This document shows, piece by piece, positions 49,434 to 58,924 of a stretch of 64,000 bases of DNA. Both the position numbers and the translations under genes were made by a program. Positions within the stretch are counted from its first letter, which is position 1. The number at the start of each line of letters is the position of its first letter. The notes below the pieces were generated by a model. The model ran no database searches. It was not told the DNA's origin and saw only the letters and a list, made by a program, of their open reading frames with translations. This stretch comes from Geotalea toluenoxydans JCM 15764 (GTDB taxonomy: Bacteria; Desulfobacterota; Desulfuromonadia; Geobacterales; Geobacteraceae): contig NZ_BBCJ01000015.1 of the NCBI RefSeq assembly GCF_001311985.1, positions 56,238-120,237 of the forward strand, read 5' to 3'.

Positions 49434-50132
49434 CTAATGTTCAATAACAGGAGGTTCTATCGCCTTTTTTTGAACAGACTTATGGTAGACTTTATCGAAA
49501 CCCATCTCTGGATTACCGGTAGAGATAGCATTTTCATCCATTATTACATAATGTCCACCCTTATCCCTCCGCAGTTCATTCATAGGCATGTAGCCATTTT
49601 TGGTAAAAAGGGTCCTTTTAGCTCCAGACATGGAAATAAAGCCAGTAATGAAGTTCCCGCTTCTGGAGATGCCATGTGAATCTAGGTGACTTAAATTAAC
49701 TAGAATTTTCCTCTTTTGATTATCAGAGGGTATATACCTAAAAAGGTCTTCACTTAGAACGGAAAAATTTTCCATTTCGCCAGGTTTGACGATTATTGTT
49801 TTGTTTACCGGGAAAATAATATCGCCTTTCGTGTCTGATCCTGGGTAAAGGAATATCATTGATTCCAAAGTTACCATTCCTGCCGTATTGCCTAAATTCA
49901 CCGCAGCAAAAGGAAACTCTTGTTGAGTACCATCATACTTAGCTGGAATAATACGGAAAACAATATTGTCAGTTTTACGAGCCTGGAGGTAGGCGGATAT
50001 CCCGGAGACAGCAAGTGCTATAATTGAAATTATCATTGTTATAGACTCATATATAGTGATCCGTCCTCTAGGTATCTTGCCCTTATATTTCAAATCATTC
50101 CCCCTATAAATCCACTCTCGCATCCAGTACAA
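49434..50132 (-). CDS. Hypothetical protein with one N-terminal membrane segment
   Basis: Up to 232 residues; the start is uncertain (MYWMREW at 50132 or a later Met such as ITMIISIIALAV). One membrane helix lies near residues 31-50 (ITMIISIIALAVSGISAYLQ), and a soluble beta-rich domain follows (FRIIPAKYDGTQQEFPFAAV, GNTAGMVTLESMIFLYPG). I do not recognise the family. It is AT-rich like the defence genes upstream, which lie on the same strand, so it may belong to the same acquired island. Confidence 0.6.
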   Translation of the reverse strand: MYWMREWIYRGNDLKYKGKIPRGRITIYESITMIISIIALAVSGISAYLQARKTDNIVFRIIPAKYDGTQQEFPFAAVNLGNTAGMVTLESMIFLYPGSDTKGDIIFPVNKTIIVKPGEMENFSVLSEDLFRYIPSDNQKRKILVNLSHLDSHGISRSGNFITGFISMSGAKRTLFTKNGYMPMNELRRDKGGHYVIMDENAISTGNPEMGFDKVYHKSVQKKAIEPPVIEH

Positions 50133-50257
50133 TCCAACGACAGGCCGTTATACTAAGGCAAAAAGGTGACAGTCTGGTTTTTAATGTAACTGATGGTAAA
50201 GTAGCCTGTTCCCTTTTCCCCCTCCAAGAGTTAGGAAGAACCGCCGTTCTCGGAGGT

Positions 50258-51157
50258 TTAGACAGCTTCACCGGCTTCTGCGTCCTTGCGAAGTTTGTAC
50301 TTGAAGTGAGTTTTTGGGAAGAACGCCAGGAAAGCGCCATCAAAGATGCAACGTTCATCTATATTTTCGAAGAAGTCAAAATCATCCAGCCACTGCCGGA
50401 AAACATCTTGTTGTTGTAAGTTTTTGCTGTGCTTAGATATTGCATTATAGAAGGTCAGGCCAAGCTCATCATTGGACATTTGAGCCTGAATTAAGCCAAT
50501 GTATTGACCTGCTATATCACGCCTCCCCTCAAAGCTAGTTATTATGTATTTGAAGATGTTATAGAGGTACCGAAAATAGTGTCCTAAATTATGTTCATGC
50601 TTTATGTAAAAATCTTCATATACTTTTACAATGGCATCCCTCTTGACTTCTGGTGCCAAAGGTATTTTATCTACAAATTGATACTGAGCTTTTAGAGTCT
50701 TATCCGCCTCGTGTAATTCCTTTTGTCTGTTATAAAGCTCAATTTTGTACTTTCCTTTAAGTATTTTGATTGCCAACCTTAAGTACACTGGCCCGTTGAT
50801 TTCATCACCAGCTGCATCACTCCCTTCGCGTTCATAATAAGAGTCGCGTACTATCTCTCTGAGGGTGCTCAACATATTGAAAAATGTGTTCTCCACTTGG
50901 TAACGATGCGACTCTTCTTTGTCACGTTTATGTTGTTCAATCTGAAGATAAATTGTAACGGCGACTGCGATGAATCCAAACCCTGAGAAAAGCGCGTTAA
51001 ATCCTCCGAACATATCCCCGAAGACTCCGCACTTAGCCATATTCTCCGATGGCCCAGAAAAGTACTTCTTAACTGTGAAGTAGTACAGAGCGAACATGAT
51101 CAGGTAGACGGCGAGTGCGGAACCAAAGTATTCTTTAACTTTCTTAGAAACGTCCAT
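50258..51157 (-). CDS. Putative phage abortive infection protein (putAbiC family)
   Basis: The start is placed at ATG 51157 (MDVSKKVKEYFGSALAVYLI) behind AGGGAA (299 residues). Two membrane segments are near residues 10-30 and 45-70 (GGFNALFSGFGFIAVAVTIY). The soluble part carries the family signature HYFRYLYNIFKYI, QYIGLIQAQMSNDELGLTFY and NAISKHSKN. AbiC-type proteins are linked to arrest of phage-infected lactococci; this broader family is common in defence islands. It follows the nucleotidyltransferase gene on the same strand but is separated from it by about 220 bp with a REP-like hairpin, so independent acquisition is possible. Confidence 0.8.
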   Translation of the reverse strand: MDVSKKVKEYFGSALAVYLIMFALYYFTVKKYFSGPSENMAKCGVFGDMFGGFNALFSGFGFIAVAVTIYLQIEQHKRDKEESHRYQVENTFFNMLSTLREIVRDSYYEREGSDAAGDEINGPVYLRLAIKILKGKYKIELYNRQKELHEADKTLKAQYQFVDKIPLAPEVKRDAIVKVYEDFYIKHEHNLGHYFRYLYNIFKYIITSFEGRRDIAGQYIGLIQAQMSNDELGLTFYNAISKHSKNLQQQDVFRQWLDDFDFFENIDERCIFDGAFLAFFPKTHFKYKLRKDAEAGEAV

Positions 51158-51219
51158 TTCAGTGATTTCCCTATGTCTTCTTTGTCGTTGCAGCATCCCA
51201 ACGCTAAAAATTCCCTTCC

Positions 51220-51279
51220 GGGGTTAAGTCTTGAAATTTTAGTTTTGCGGAAAAAAGTGATTTTTCAAGACTTGACCCC
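51220..51279. repeat. REP-like long hairpin
   Basis: GGGGTTAAGTCTTGAAA and TTTCAAGACTTGACCCC are near-perfect inverted arms around 26 bp. C-rich tracts follow to 51350. It lies between the putAbiC and nucleotidyltransferase genes. Confidence 0.65.
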
Positions 51280-51376
51280 ATAGACAGATGCAATTTCCCC
51301 GTCCCCAATTTCCCCCCCAATTTCCCCCAGCAAACAACGTCCCCTTTTCTGCCCCCAAGAAGCATTCAGAGATATT

Positions 51377-52384
51377 TTAGCCAAAGGAAGGGAAAAACGG
51401 CCCGAAAACTTCTCCCCACTTCTTAATTGCAGCTTCATGATTGCTGTTATGCTCGAACTCTCTTGCTTCAATTGCTTTGGTAAAATCAAGATAAGCTCTT
51501 GTTGATATTTTAAGCTTATCATCTCCCGATATAGTGTTTAAGTCTCCCTGGATACCTTTCGGGTCATTCACAGCAAAAAATACTGCGGTGTGTATATGAT
51601 TTAAAATATTAACTATTTCTAAATCAACATATTTACTTGCTTTTGGACTTATATTCGAATTGTAGTAGTTAAGAATCATGTTTTCTAGTAGATAAGATGG
51701 CATCGACGGCATAGTAGGTCTTTTGTTCCAGTACTTTATTGCCCTAATAACATTTAGAATGTTTCCATCATGGAATTGATTTATTTGTGTCACTCGGTCT
51801 TTGTCTATACGAGGGTCAGTTTTCTTCCAATTACCTAGACCATCTGGTATTAGATAATAAGTTTTATTGAAATAATCAGGCTTTGTGAAGAAGGCAGGGA
51901 CAATATCAAAAGTCCATGCATAAGATTTCAGGTCGAGTGTTGCTGCTTCTTGTTTTCTGTGGACCTCGGCTTTAGCATAATTGGGAACTGTACTCAGAGA
52001 TGAGACAAATTTGTTAATAATCTTTTTGGAATTTATTGTGTTAGTTCCATCGTGGCAATATTTTAACAAGGTAGAAGCGGTATAAGGCACATTCATCTTA
52101 ATGCCAGAAAAGTAGGTCTCTTCGTATAAACTTCCTTCAGCACTTAACACAATTATCAAATCGATGTCATCAAGTTCACGAATCTTAGTTTTTCTCGCAA
52201 AAGAACCAAAATCAATATCCATGTCAGAATAAAGCTTTGGAAAATCGGTAATCTTTCCACCGAAGCCATGGATTTGGTTAATCAGCCAATCATGACTTGC
52301 CCTAGCCAAAGTCGATTCGTCTCTATCTAAGTTTACGAAATTTGTCATGAAATAATTGAATGCAGAATCGACCGTTGTTGCCAC
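51377..52384 (-). CDS. CD-NTase-like (SMODS) nucleotidyltransferase
   Basis: A 335-residue predicted signal synthase. The nucleotidyltransferase motif is present: GSFARKTKIRELDDIDLIIV at residues 60-79 supplies G-S plus two acidic residues (D73, D75), and WTFDIVPAFF near residue 160 supplies the third. Further phrases fit SMODS/DncV-type enzymes: LGNWKKTDPR and NVIRAIKYWNK. By family knowledge CD-NTases make cyclic di- or trinucleotides on phage infection and activate a linked effector. The gene 11 bp upstream on the same strand encodes a four-helix membrane protein, a common effector type. Ubiquitin-like accessory genes (Cap2/Cap3) are absent. Product nucleotide is unknown. Confidence 0.82.
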   Translation of the reverse strand: MATTVDSAFNYFMTNFVNLDRDESTLARASHDWLINQIHGFGGKITDFPKLYSDMDIDFGSFARKTKIRELDDIDLIIVLSAEGSLYEETYFSGIKMNVPYTASTLLKYCHDGTNTINSKKIINKFVSSLSTVPNYAKAEVHRKQEAATLDLKSYAWTFDIVPAFFTKPDYFNKTYYLIPDGLGNWKKTDPRIDKDRVTQINQFHDGNILNVIRAIKYWNKRPTMPSMPSYLLENMILNYYNSNISPKASKYVDLEIVNILNHIHTAVFFAVNDPKGIQGDLNTISGDDKLKISTRAYLDFTKAIEAREFEHNSNHEAAIKKWGEVFGPFFPSFG

Positions 52385-52395
52385 AATTACCCTCC

Positions 52396-53222
52396 CTATT
52401 CAGCACCAGCATCCCATAGTTCGTTCAAACGTTTTTGCCTCAATTTCCATATTTTATCGGGGATGAGTGGCACGAAAGCCCTTGAAATGTGGTATTCGTT
52501 CCACAGCCTGAGTGCTTCAATTTCAGACAAGTCAGTATGTTTCTGTTTTAATTTTGCCGCTGTTTCTATTGTTTCAGCCTTCCGATGAAATTTTAAATAT
52601 CCCATCATAAGTTTGAGTGAACCAATTGAAAACAAAACCATTATTGACGACATAACTATTTTTGATACCTTCGGGATATATGCAGCATCTATTTTCGAAT
52701 TCAAAGAGACGAACAAGGCCATAAGGGACAAAAGACTGACGGCAATTATCATCACGAAGTAAATGGTGAACATAGTTTTTGAGAGATGTTTACTCCACCA
52801 CGAGGATTCTTCAAGGTTTTTCATAGCTTTTTGAGCACCAAATTCACTGTTATCGGAAAAATAGGTATCATCTCTAAGTTGCCATTTATTTTGAAGCCGT
52901 TCCGGTACCCCAGTGAGAATTTCAGCTACCTCTTTTTTGATACCTGCCAACCAAACGAATCCGACAAATCTAGCTTTCGACGCAATGCCTCAGCCGATGA
53001 CTTGTAATTATCTGAGATGAACTGAAATACTTCGGAACCGACAACTAGTAGAAATACCAAAATCGGTGCTATCAGCGGAGAAAACGCAGGGATGGAATCA
53101 GCAAAAAAGACTCCCGCAATGCCGACTAGGTAAACGGCTATTTTGCAGCCGATAGAACAATTAAAATTTATTTTAGCGATATTGTAAACTTCGGTACAAA
53201 CGGTATCAGGATTTTTTGTCAT
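52396..53222 (-). CDS. Four-TM membrane protein, candidate effector of the CD-NTase, frame broken near 52944
   Basis: Two frames join by restoring one G near 52944 (giving SFGWQGIKKEVAEILTG) into 275 residues from ATG 53222 (MTKNPDTVCTEVYNIAKINF), which has GGAGTAG upstream. Two membrane helices near residues 24-68 (IAVYLVGIAGVFFADSIP, LIAPILVFLLVVGSEVF) and two near 150-205 (TIYFVMIIAVSLLSLMALF, IVMSSIMVLFSIGSLKLM) flank a soluble stretch with ESSWWSKHLSKTM. The C-terminus ends with a conserved-looking RAFVPLIPDKIWKLRQ. The plan (two TM pairs, soluble linker, C-terminal helix) resembles S-4TM/SLATT effectors found with SMODS enzymes. The function, membrane damage on signal binding, is inferred. 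Confidence 0.72.
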
Positions 53223-53481
53223 ACGAGTACTACTCCAATTATTTAATGGTTTAGAAGAGATAAAAGGGTCAGGAAGAGATAAAAGGGTCAGACCTCTGTC
53301 GGACTTAGGAATGAATCTGCTGCAAGAATAGCAGAACGGTCCATATTCCCGGAAATTTTCGACCAATAGGTCCACTATTCGTCTTCAAATTTCCGTAAAT
53401 CTGTCCTCGACCTGCTATCCTCTCGCTACGATTCCCTAAGTCAGACAGACTCCTAGGGTTGTCCAACTCCTCACTCTTATT

Positions 53482-53658
53482 TCATCTCCGCTGGATGTCT
53501 CCTGGATTTGAGGTGCTTTTGATTGTCTCACTGGTCGGCGTTGGCGAAAGGAGATATTTGTCATCTCCTATTTTTATGCCAGGCCAAGAACAACCTGCGG
53601 CTGTGATCACACCTGTTAAGAGAACAAATCTTATAATGCATCGGAACAGAATTGACAT
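53482..53658 (-). CDS. Very small lipoprotein
   Basis: A 58-residue frame from ATG 53658 with AGAGGAG upstream. It starts MSILFRCIIRFVLLTGVITA and has lipobox TAAGC, then a short mature part of about 36 residues (SWPGIKIGDDKYLLSPTPTS) without a known domain. The signal peptide and ribosome site argue that it is real. It sits between the 4-TM gene and the ATPase gene. Family unknown. The segments 53223-53481 and 53659-53978 show no other gene; 53255-53291 repeats AGAGATAAAAGGGTCAG twice. Confidence 0.55.
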   Translation of the reverse strand: MSILFRCIIRFVLLTGVITAAGCSWPGIKIGDDKYLLSPTPTSETIKSTSNPGDIQRR

Positions 53659-53978
53659 GTGGTCTCCTCTAGAAGAATCAACGATATTTTGCCGCGGCTA
53701 ATTTCTATTCCAGCGGTTCCGGCCCGGACCTCTGTTCATCGCCCTTTGTTTTATAAAAATTGCTCACATTCATACACCCCCTGAAGCGATAGTGTCAAGA
53801 AGTTCATTAGAGCAAGTTTTGCATCAGGAATTGTTCCGGGTGGATGGGTGAAAGGACGACGACAACGACCGAACGGAGCATTTCTCAGCAAGGCATCATA
53901 TAGCACCCATAAAAGTAGATACATTGCATTTTCAATGGATTTATGTAAAATAGGATTTACAAAAATCAAGGAAACAGT

Positions 53979-55192
53979 ATGGAAAACCTTTTCCGTGAAC
54001 AGCAGAGGCTCATCGAGTCGGTAAGCCAGACCAAACGGTATATCTACGACCGGATTGACTGGAATGAACGCTGTATCGGCATCCTGGGAGCACGGGGCAC
54101 CGGCAAGACGACCCTGATGCTCCAGTATGTCAGGGAGCGGTATGGTACGAGTGACAGAGCCTCTACATCTCCGTTGATAGTCCGTTCTTCCAGGCCCATG
54201 ACCTATTCGAGTTCGCTCGCGAGTTCCATCAGCTTGGCGGAGAAGTGCTGCTGGTTGATGAGATCCACAAGTATCCCGACTGGTCTGGGCATGTAAAGGC
54301 TATCTATGATTCTCTTCCGGACCTGAGAGTTGTTTTCTCAGGATCAAGCCTTTTACAGATTACCAATCAGAAAGCTGACCTCTCCCGCCGTGCGATTATT
54401 TTCAACCTGCATGGCCTCTCGTTGCGGGAATATACTAACTTTGTCCACGGCAAAGACTACCCGGCTTATTCGTTGGAGGAGATTCTTTTCAATCATCAGG
54501 AAATTGCCGGCACTATCTGCAAAGACATCAAGCCTCTTCGGGAATTCAGGAACTATCTCCAGGGGGGCTACTATCCGTTCTTCCTGGAAGGTGAATCTTT
54601 CTATAAGCTCAAGGTCCGTGAGGTAATAAACCATATCCTTGAGGTTGATCTCCCTTTAGTCAACCGGATAGAACCCCGGCAGGTATCGAAGATTAAAAAA
54701 CTACTGTATCTTCTGACAACGGGTGTACCCTTTGTTCCCAATATTGCCAAGCTGGCTGAGGCCACAGAGATCTCCCGCCCTCGCCTGTACGAGTACCTGG
54801 AGAAGTTGCAGGATGCCCGGTTGCTGAATCTGGTGAGATCTCAGGGAAGAGGCTATGCAGTTCTGACGAAGCCGGAAAAGATCCTGCTGGAGAATAGCAA
54901 CCTGATGTATGCCATTGCGAACGAGGTAAATGCCGGGACGTTACGGGAACTATTCTTTGTCAATCAAGTCCGTAATTCCAGCACCATTCATCCGCAATTA
55001 ATCGAAAGCACCGTTGAGTTGTCCGGCCAAGGCGACTTTGTCGTTAAGGGGCTGTACACATTCGAAATCGGTGGTAAGGGAAAAGGCTTCAAGCAGATTG
55101 GCGGCGTTATTGATAGTTTCGTGGTGGCAGATGATATTGAGGTTGGGTTCAAGAATAAGCTGCCGTTGTGGTTGTTCGGCTTCATGTACTAA
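53979..55192 (+). CDS. AAA_14/DUF4143 ATPase, frame broken near 54161
   Basis: Two frames join by restoring one C near 54161 (giving RALYISVDSPFFQAHDLFEF) into 404 residues. Walker A is GILGARGTGKTTLML near residue 35 and Walker B is EVLLVDEIHKYPDW. The C-terminal DUF4143 part includes NHILEVDLPLVNRI, a winged-helix-like EATEISRPRLYEYLEKLQDA and YTFEIGGKGKGFKQI, recalling a PD-(D/E)xK-like end. Such ATPases are widespread in accessory regions and have no settled role; some act with toxin-antitoxin or defence loci. A terminator follows. It closes the accessory island before the acetate permease cluster. Confidence 0.85.
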
Positions 55193-55288
55193 AAAGAGTT
55201 CGTTTTCTGTAAACCGTCTCTATGATTGGGGCAGGAAGAAGAGAGGTTTCATAGTCATATGTTGTTTAAAGCGGTTGGCAAAAGGATA

Positions 55289-55321
55289 GGGCAGGATCTT
55301 AAATCGATCCTGCCCTTTTTA
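55289..55321 (+). terminator. Rho-independent terminator after the ATPase gene
   Basis: GGGCAGGAT and ATCCTGCCC form a 9-bp stem with a CTTAAATCG-type loop, then a T-run at 55315-55320. It lies between convergent genes and may serve both. Confidence 0.8.
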
Positions 55322-55338
55322 AGGTCAGCACTACCTGG

Positions 55339-57304
55339 TCAGTGCTTAGCTGCTTTTGCAACCCCATAGCCGGTCGTCTGGCGGACAAAGAGCTCTTCGA
55401 ACATCTCCTCCTCACGCTTGTTGCGGAAGAGCAGGGTGGCAGCAATAGTGACCAGGAAGCCGATCGGCACCGAAACGATGCCCGGATTCTTCAGCGGGAA
55501 GAGCGGTGCATCAAGTCCCACCAGTGACGTGCCGTCCTTGTTCTTTTCGTAATCTGCCTTCGCCTTTTCCAACGTTTTCAGATCCTTATCCGACAGCACT
55601 GCCCCCTCGGCCTGCTTTTTCTCCAGGGTGACAACGATCTTCTGGGCATCGGCGGCGATCTTTTTCGGATAGGTCATGTTGGGCGACACCATCAATACCG
55701 CGATAGTGACGACAGTGCCGACCACCAGACCGGCGATAATGCCGGCGGAATTGAAACGTTTCCAGAACAGGGCGAAGAGCAGGACCGGAAAGTTGGCAGA
55801 GGCGACAACGGCCAGGGCCAGGCCCACCAGCTGGGCGATGTTCAGATTTTCACAGGCAATGCCGAGGACGATGGCGATGGCGCCGACAAAAAAGGAGGCG
55901 AACCTGGCAACCTTGATCTGCGTCCGCTGGTCTGCCTTGCCGCTTTTGATGACATTCACATAGAGGTCATGGGCGATGGCCGCCGATGAGGCCAGAACCA
56001 GCCCCGAGACTACTGCAGGATGGTGGCGAAGGCCACTGCACAGACAAAGGCCAGCAGCAGGTCTCCGACGACGGTTCCGGCGCCGCCACCCACATACTGG
56101 GCGATCATCAGCCCCGCCATATTCCCCCCCTTGTCCAGGGCGGTTATCTGCTGGGGTGTCACATAGAGAGCGGCGCCGAACCCCAGGAACGAAACCATGA
56201 TCAGGAATGCGCCGATGAGGAACATGGAGACGACAACGCTCTTCCGTGCTTCCTTGGCGTTGGGGACGGTAAAAAAGCGCATCATCACATGGGGCAGTCC
56301 GGCGGCGCCCAATATCCAGGCCAGGCCAAGGGATATCTGGTCCAAAGGATTTTTGAAGAACAGTCCCAGCTCCAGGAACCGCTGGCCATAATCGAAACCG
56401 GGCTCGGCGGTGGCATGCTTCATTACCCCACGCACGTGGTCCTGAATGGCCTGGCTTGCGGCGACGCTGTCGAAGAATGTCAGCAGGTTAAAGCCGGATT
56501 TCCAGAGTATGGCGCCGCTCAGGATGGTACCGGTGAACATGAGGAGTGCGGCTTTTATGATCTGTACCCAGGTGGTGGCCTTCATTCCTCCCAGAGCCAC
56601 ATAAACAATGATCAGGCGCCGACGCCGATAATGGAAGCCTTGTAGGGGATGCCGAGCAGCAGTTGCATCAGTTTACCGGCGCCGACCATCTGTCCCAGCA
56701 GATAGAAGACGGAGACGACGACGGCAGAGAGGGACGCGACGGCACGAACTGTTTTCGATGAGGAGCGGAAGGCAAGGATGTCTCCCAAGGTATACTTGCC
56801 GGCATTGCGGCACGGTTCGGCAATGATGAGCAGGATGGTGAGGAAGCTGATGATGATCCCCACCGAGTACATGAAGCCATCGGGGCCGAAGAGGGACATG
56901 AGCCCGGTAATCCCCAGGAAGGTGGCCGCCGAGAGGAAGTCTCCGGCAATGGCCCAGCCATTCTGCATGCCGGATATTCCTCCGCCGGCAGCATAGTAAT
57001 CGGCTGCAGTACTGGTGCTTTTAGAAGCCCAGACGACAATCCCTGCCGTAGCCGCGATAATCAGCAGGAACATGCTGATGGTGAACCCACGGTTGGTCTG
57101 CATCTTTTTCGGCATGGCGGCCGGGGCTTTGGAGGCCGTAGTAGCAGGATTGGCAAGGGGGGCGGCTGGCGCAAGAGCACTCGGCGCAGCCTGGGTAGAG
57201 ACCGCAGCTCCGGTTCCAGCGCCGGACCTTGCCGGGGACTCTGCAGCAAGGGCCAGTGAACCGAAAGCGAGGGCGAAGACAACAGAAAGAAATACATTTC
57301 TCAT
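55339..57304 (-). CDS. actP: Sodium:solute symporter, ActP-like acetate permease, frame broken near 56616 and 56017
   Basis: Three frames join into 655 residues by restoring one G/C at 56616 (GVGALIIVYVALGGM) and 56017 (ATILAVVSGLVLASS). The SSS core is plain: YYAAGGGISGMQNGWAIAGD, FLSAATFLGITGL, AGLPHVMMRFFTVPNAKEAR. After a signal-like N-terminus there is an unusual Ala/Pro-rich stretch of about 50 residues (SALAPAAPLANPATT) before the first transport helix. A charged insert of about 45 residues (KKQAEGAVLSDKDLKTLEK) sits in a loop near the C-terminus. It overlaps the DUF485 gene by 4 bp, the ActP-YjcH arrangement. Acetate or a similar small acid is the likely substrate. Confidence 0.88.
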
Positions 57305-57624
57305 TGGCCTTCCTCCTTGGTGATCAGATCCACCAGCTCTTTGGTAAGGGGGTCAAATTCATTGTTGGATTTGCGGGTGTAATAAATGGCGATGCCCCAA
57401 GCCAGTACGAACTGAAAGAGGCAAAACAGATAACCGAAATTGAGTCTGCCGATGATCCTGGTGTTGAAGAGTCCGGGTGCAGATATCGCACCGATCAGAA
57501 CAAGGAAATACGAGGCTGCGCCCACCAGCCACAAGCCCACTAGAAACCGCATCTTAGCCCGGTGCAATTCCACGAATTTCGGGTGGTTGGCTACTGCTGC
57601 CCAATTGATTTTCATTTCCGTCAC
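57301..57624 (-). CDS. DUF485 membrane protein (YjcH-like)
   Basis: A 107-residue protein with two membrane helices (FLVGLWLVGAASYFLVLIG and GYLFCLFQFVLAWGIAIYY) and the family phrase HPKFVELHRAKMRF. YjcH-type proteins are encoded directly upstream of ActP-type permeases and are thought to assist them. The 4-bp overlap (57301-57304) with actP fits. It starts MTEMKINWAAVA behind AAGGAGG. Confidence 0.88.
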   Translation of the reverse strand: MTEMKINWAAVANHPKFVELHRAKMRFLVGLWLVGAASYFLVLIGAISAPGLFNTRIIGRLNFGYLFCLFQFVLAWGIAIYYTRKSNNEFDPLTKELVDLITKEEGQ

Positions 57625-57750
57625 GTCATCCTCCTTGTTGTTACCTGCATCCCGCTGTTAAAATTGCGTCCGATTGTCCCCTGGGTTCTAAAAGCACAAC
57701 ACCTCCTTCTTCGTAGATCTGTCAGGTTCATCCGGGAATTTGTCAACGAA

Positions 57751-57920
57751 CGGCAGTCGCGGCATCGTCCGTTTGCTCTGTCGCTACAGCTGCGGACCTT
57801 GCGGTGCCGTCCGTATAAAGGAGCACCATGCTTGAATTGCCGGTTGCCTCTCTGTTCCACATGCGGCGGGTGTCCGCTCGCCGCTGTAGCTCGTCGCTCT
57901 CTCCCGATGCCACGACTGCC
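57751..57920. repeat. Intergenic inverted-repeat element, copy B
   Basis: A close relative of copy A at 40156-40323, with the same left end GGCAGTCGCGGCATCGTCCG and the same right end GATGCCACGACTGCC; the centre differs. It fills most of the 57625-57948 gap between DUF485 and the ketopantoate reductase-like gene. Confidence 0.75.
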
Positions 57921-57948
57921 TATCCAGGCGGTTCGTCGGCATTTTCAA

Positions 57949-58893
57949 TTATCTTGATTCGAGTGCCTTTACCAGTCCGCGGATCATGGTGTTGTAGGGG
58001 GTAGCCATGCCGGCCTGGGCGCCGTATTCCACAATCTTGCCATTGATGTAGTCGACTTCGGTCCTGCGCCCCGCCTCAATGTCTTGAAGCATGGATGGTT
58101 TATGGTTGCCGGCGTTCTTGATGTAGTTGATGCAGTAAGGATAGAAGTCTGAACCTAGAACGAATTCGTTGGCTCTGGCCACGGCAACCCCCTCCTTGAT
58201 CAGGGAGTCGACCAGGTTGAAGAGGATCGGGTCGATGATGATCTCGATCATGGTTTTGCCGGTAACGGCGCAGATGGCATTCATGCACGAGTTCATGACC
58301 GATTTGCGCCAGACCATATCGGTGATGCGGTCGGTGTGATGGGTGGTTAGGCCGCAGTCGGTCAGGGCATTGCAGATACCGATGGCCGCGTCCCTGGACT
58401 GGGGGTCAAGCTCCTGGAGAAAATGGGGACGGTGATGGAAGGCTATCCGCACATGGGCCGGGCTCAAAGGTACGCAGCCGTAATTGACCACCGCCCGCAT
58501 CACCGATTGTCTGCCAAGGTGCTTGGCCAGATCCAGCTCGGTGTCGATCCCGTTCTGCCAGCTGACCACGTAGCGCCCTTCGGCGACAAAATTTTCCAGA
58601 GCAGAGGCAATCAGGGGAATGGCCGTGGCCTTGACCGTGACGAAGATGACATCGGGAGGGTCGTTGACGATGTCGTCGACGCTGGTGGTAACCTTGGCAA
58701 CCCTGGCCTGCAGGGAATCAACCCCTTCCAGGATAATACCGGGGTTCAAGGCCGGCTCCAGGAGGCTCGGCACAACGTCACACAGTGTGACCTCGTATCC
58801 ACCCTTGGCCAGAAAAGCGGCAACGATAGCCCCAACGGGGCCGGCGCCGATGACGGCGAATCTTTTTGGCGAATATGAATTGTTATCCTTCAT
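57949..58893 (-). CDS. Ketopantoate reductase (ApbA/PanE)-family protein
   Basis: A 314-residue NADP-binding reductase. The N-terminal nucleotide motif is FAVIGAGPVGAIVAAFLAKG. A middle VVSWQNGIDTEL carries the substrate-loop Asn. The C-terminal helical domain contains VWRKSVMNSCMNAICAVTGK (catalytic Lys) and AGRRTEVDYINGKIVEYG (the family's E-x-D-x-x-N-G signature). Family members reduce ketopantoate in pantothenate synthesis. Here it sits with iorAB and paaK, so another 2-keto acid or beta-keto substrate is possible. The context is otherwise one of keto-acid and aryl-acid metabolism. Starts MKDNNSYSPKR behind AAGGAG. Confidence 0.85.
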   Translation of the reverse strand: MKDNNSYSPKRFAVIGAGPVGAIVAAFLAKGGYEVTLCDVVPSLLEPALNPGIILEGVDSLQARVAKVTTSVDDIVNDPPDVIFVTVKATAIPLIASALENFVAEGRYVVSWQNGIDTELDLAKHLGRQSVMRAVVNYGCVPLSPAHVRIAFHHRPHFLQELDPQSRDAAIGICNALTDCGLTTHHTDRITDMVWRKSVMNSCMNAICAVTGKTMIEIIIDPILFNLVDSLIKEGVAVARANEFVLGSDFYPYCINYIKNAGNHKPSMLQDIEAGRRTEVDYINGKIVEYGAQAGMATPYNTMIRGLVKALESR

Positions 58894-58924
58894 GGCGTGA
58901 CTCCTTGGATGAATAAAGCGGAAG

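Noticed and set aside
53751..53969. 72-residue minus-strand open frame before the ATPase gene
   Set aside because: It would need a TTG start without a ribosome site and has no domain; kept as non-coding.
57625..57720. Sigma-54 promoter before DUF485-actP (GG-N10-GC on the minus strand)
   Set aside because: Spacing fits, but the -24 and -12 boxes diverge too far from TGGCAC and TTGC.
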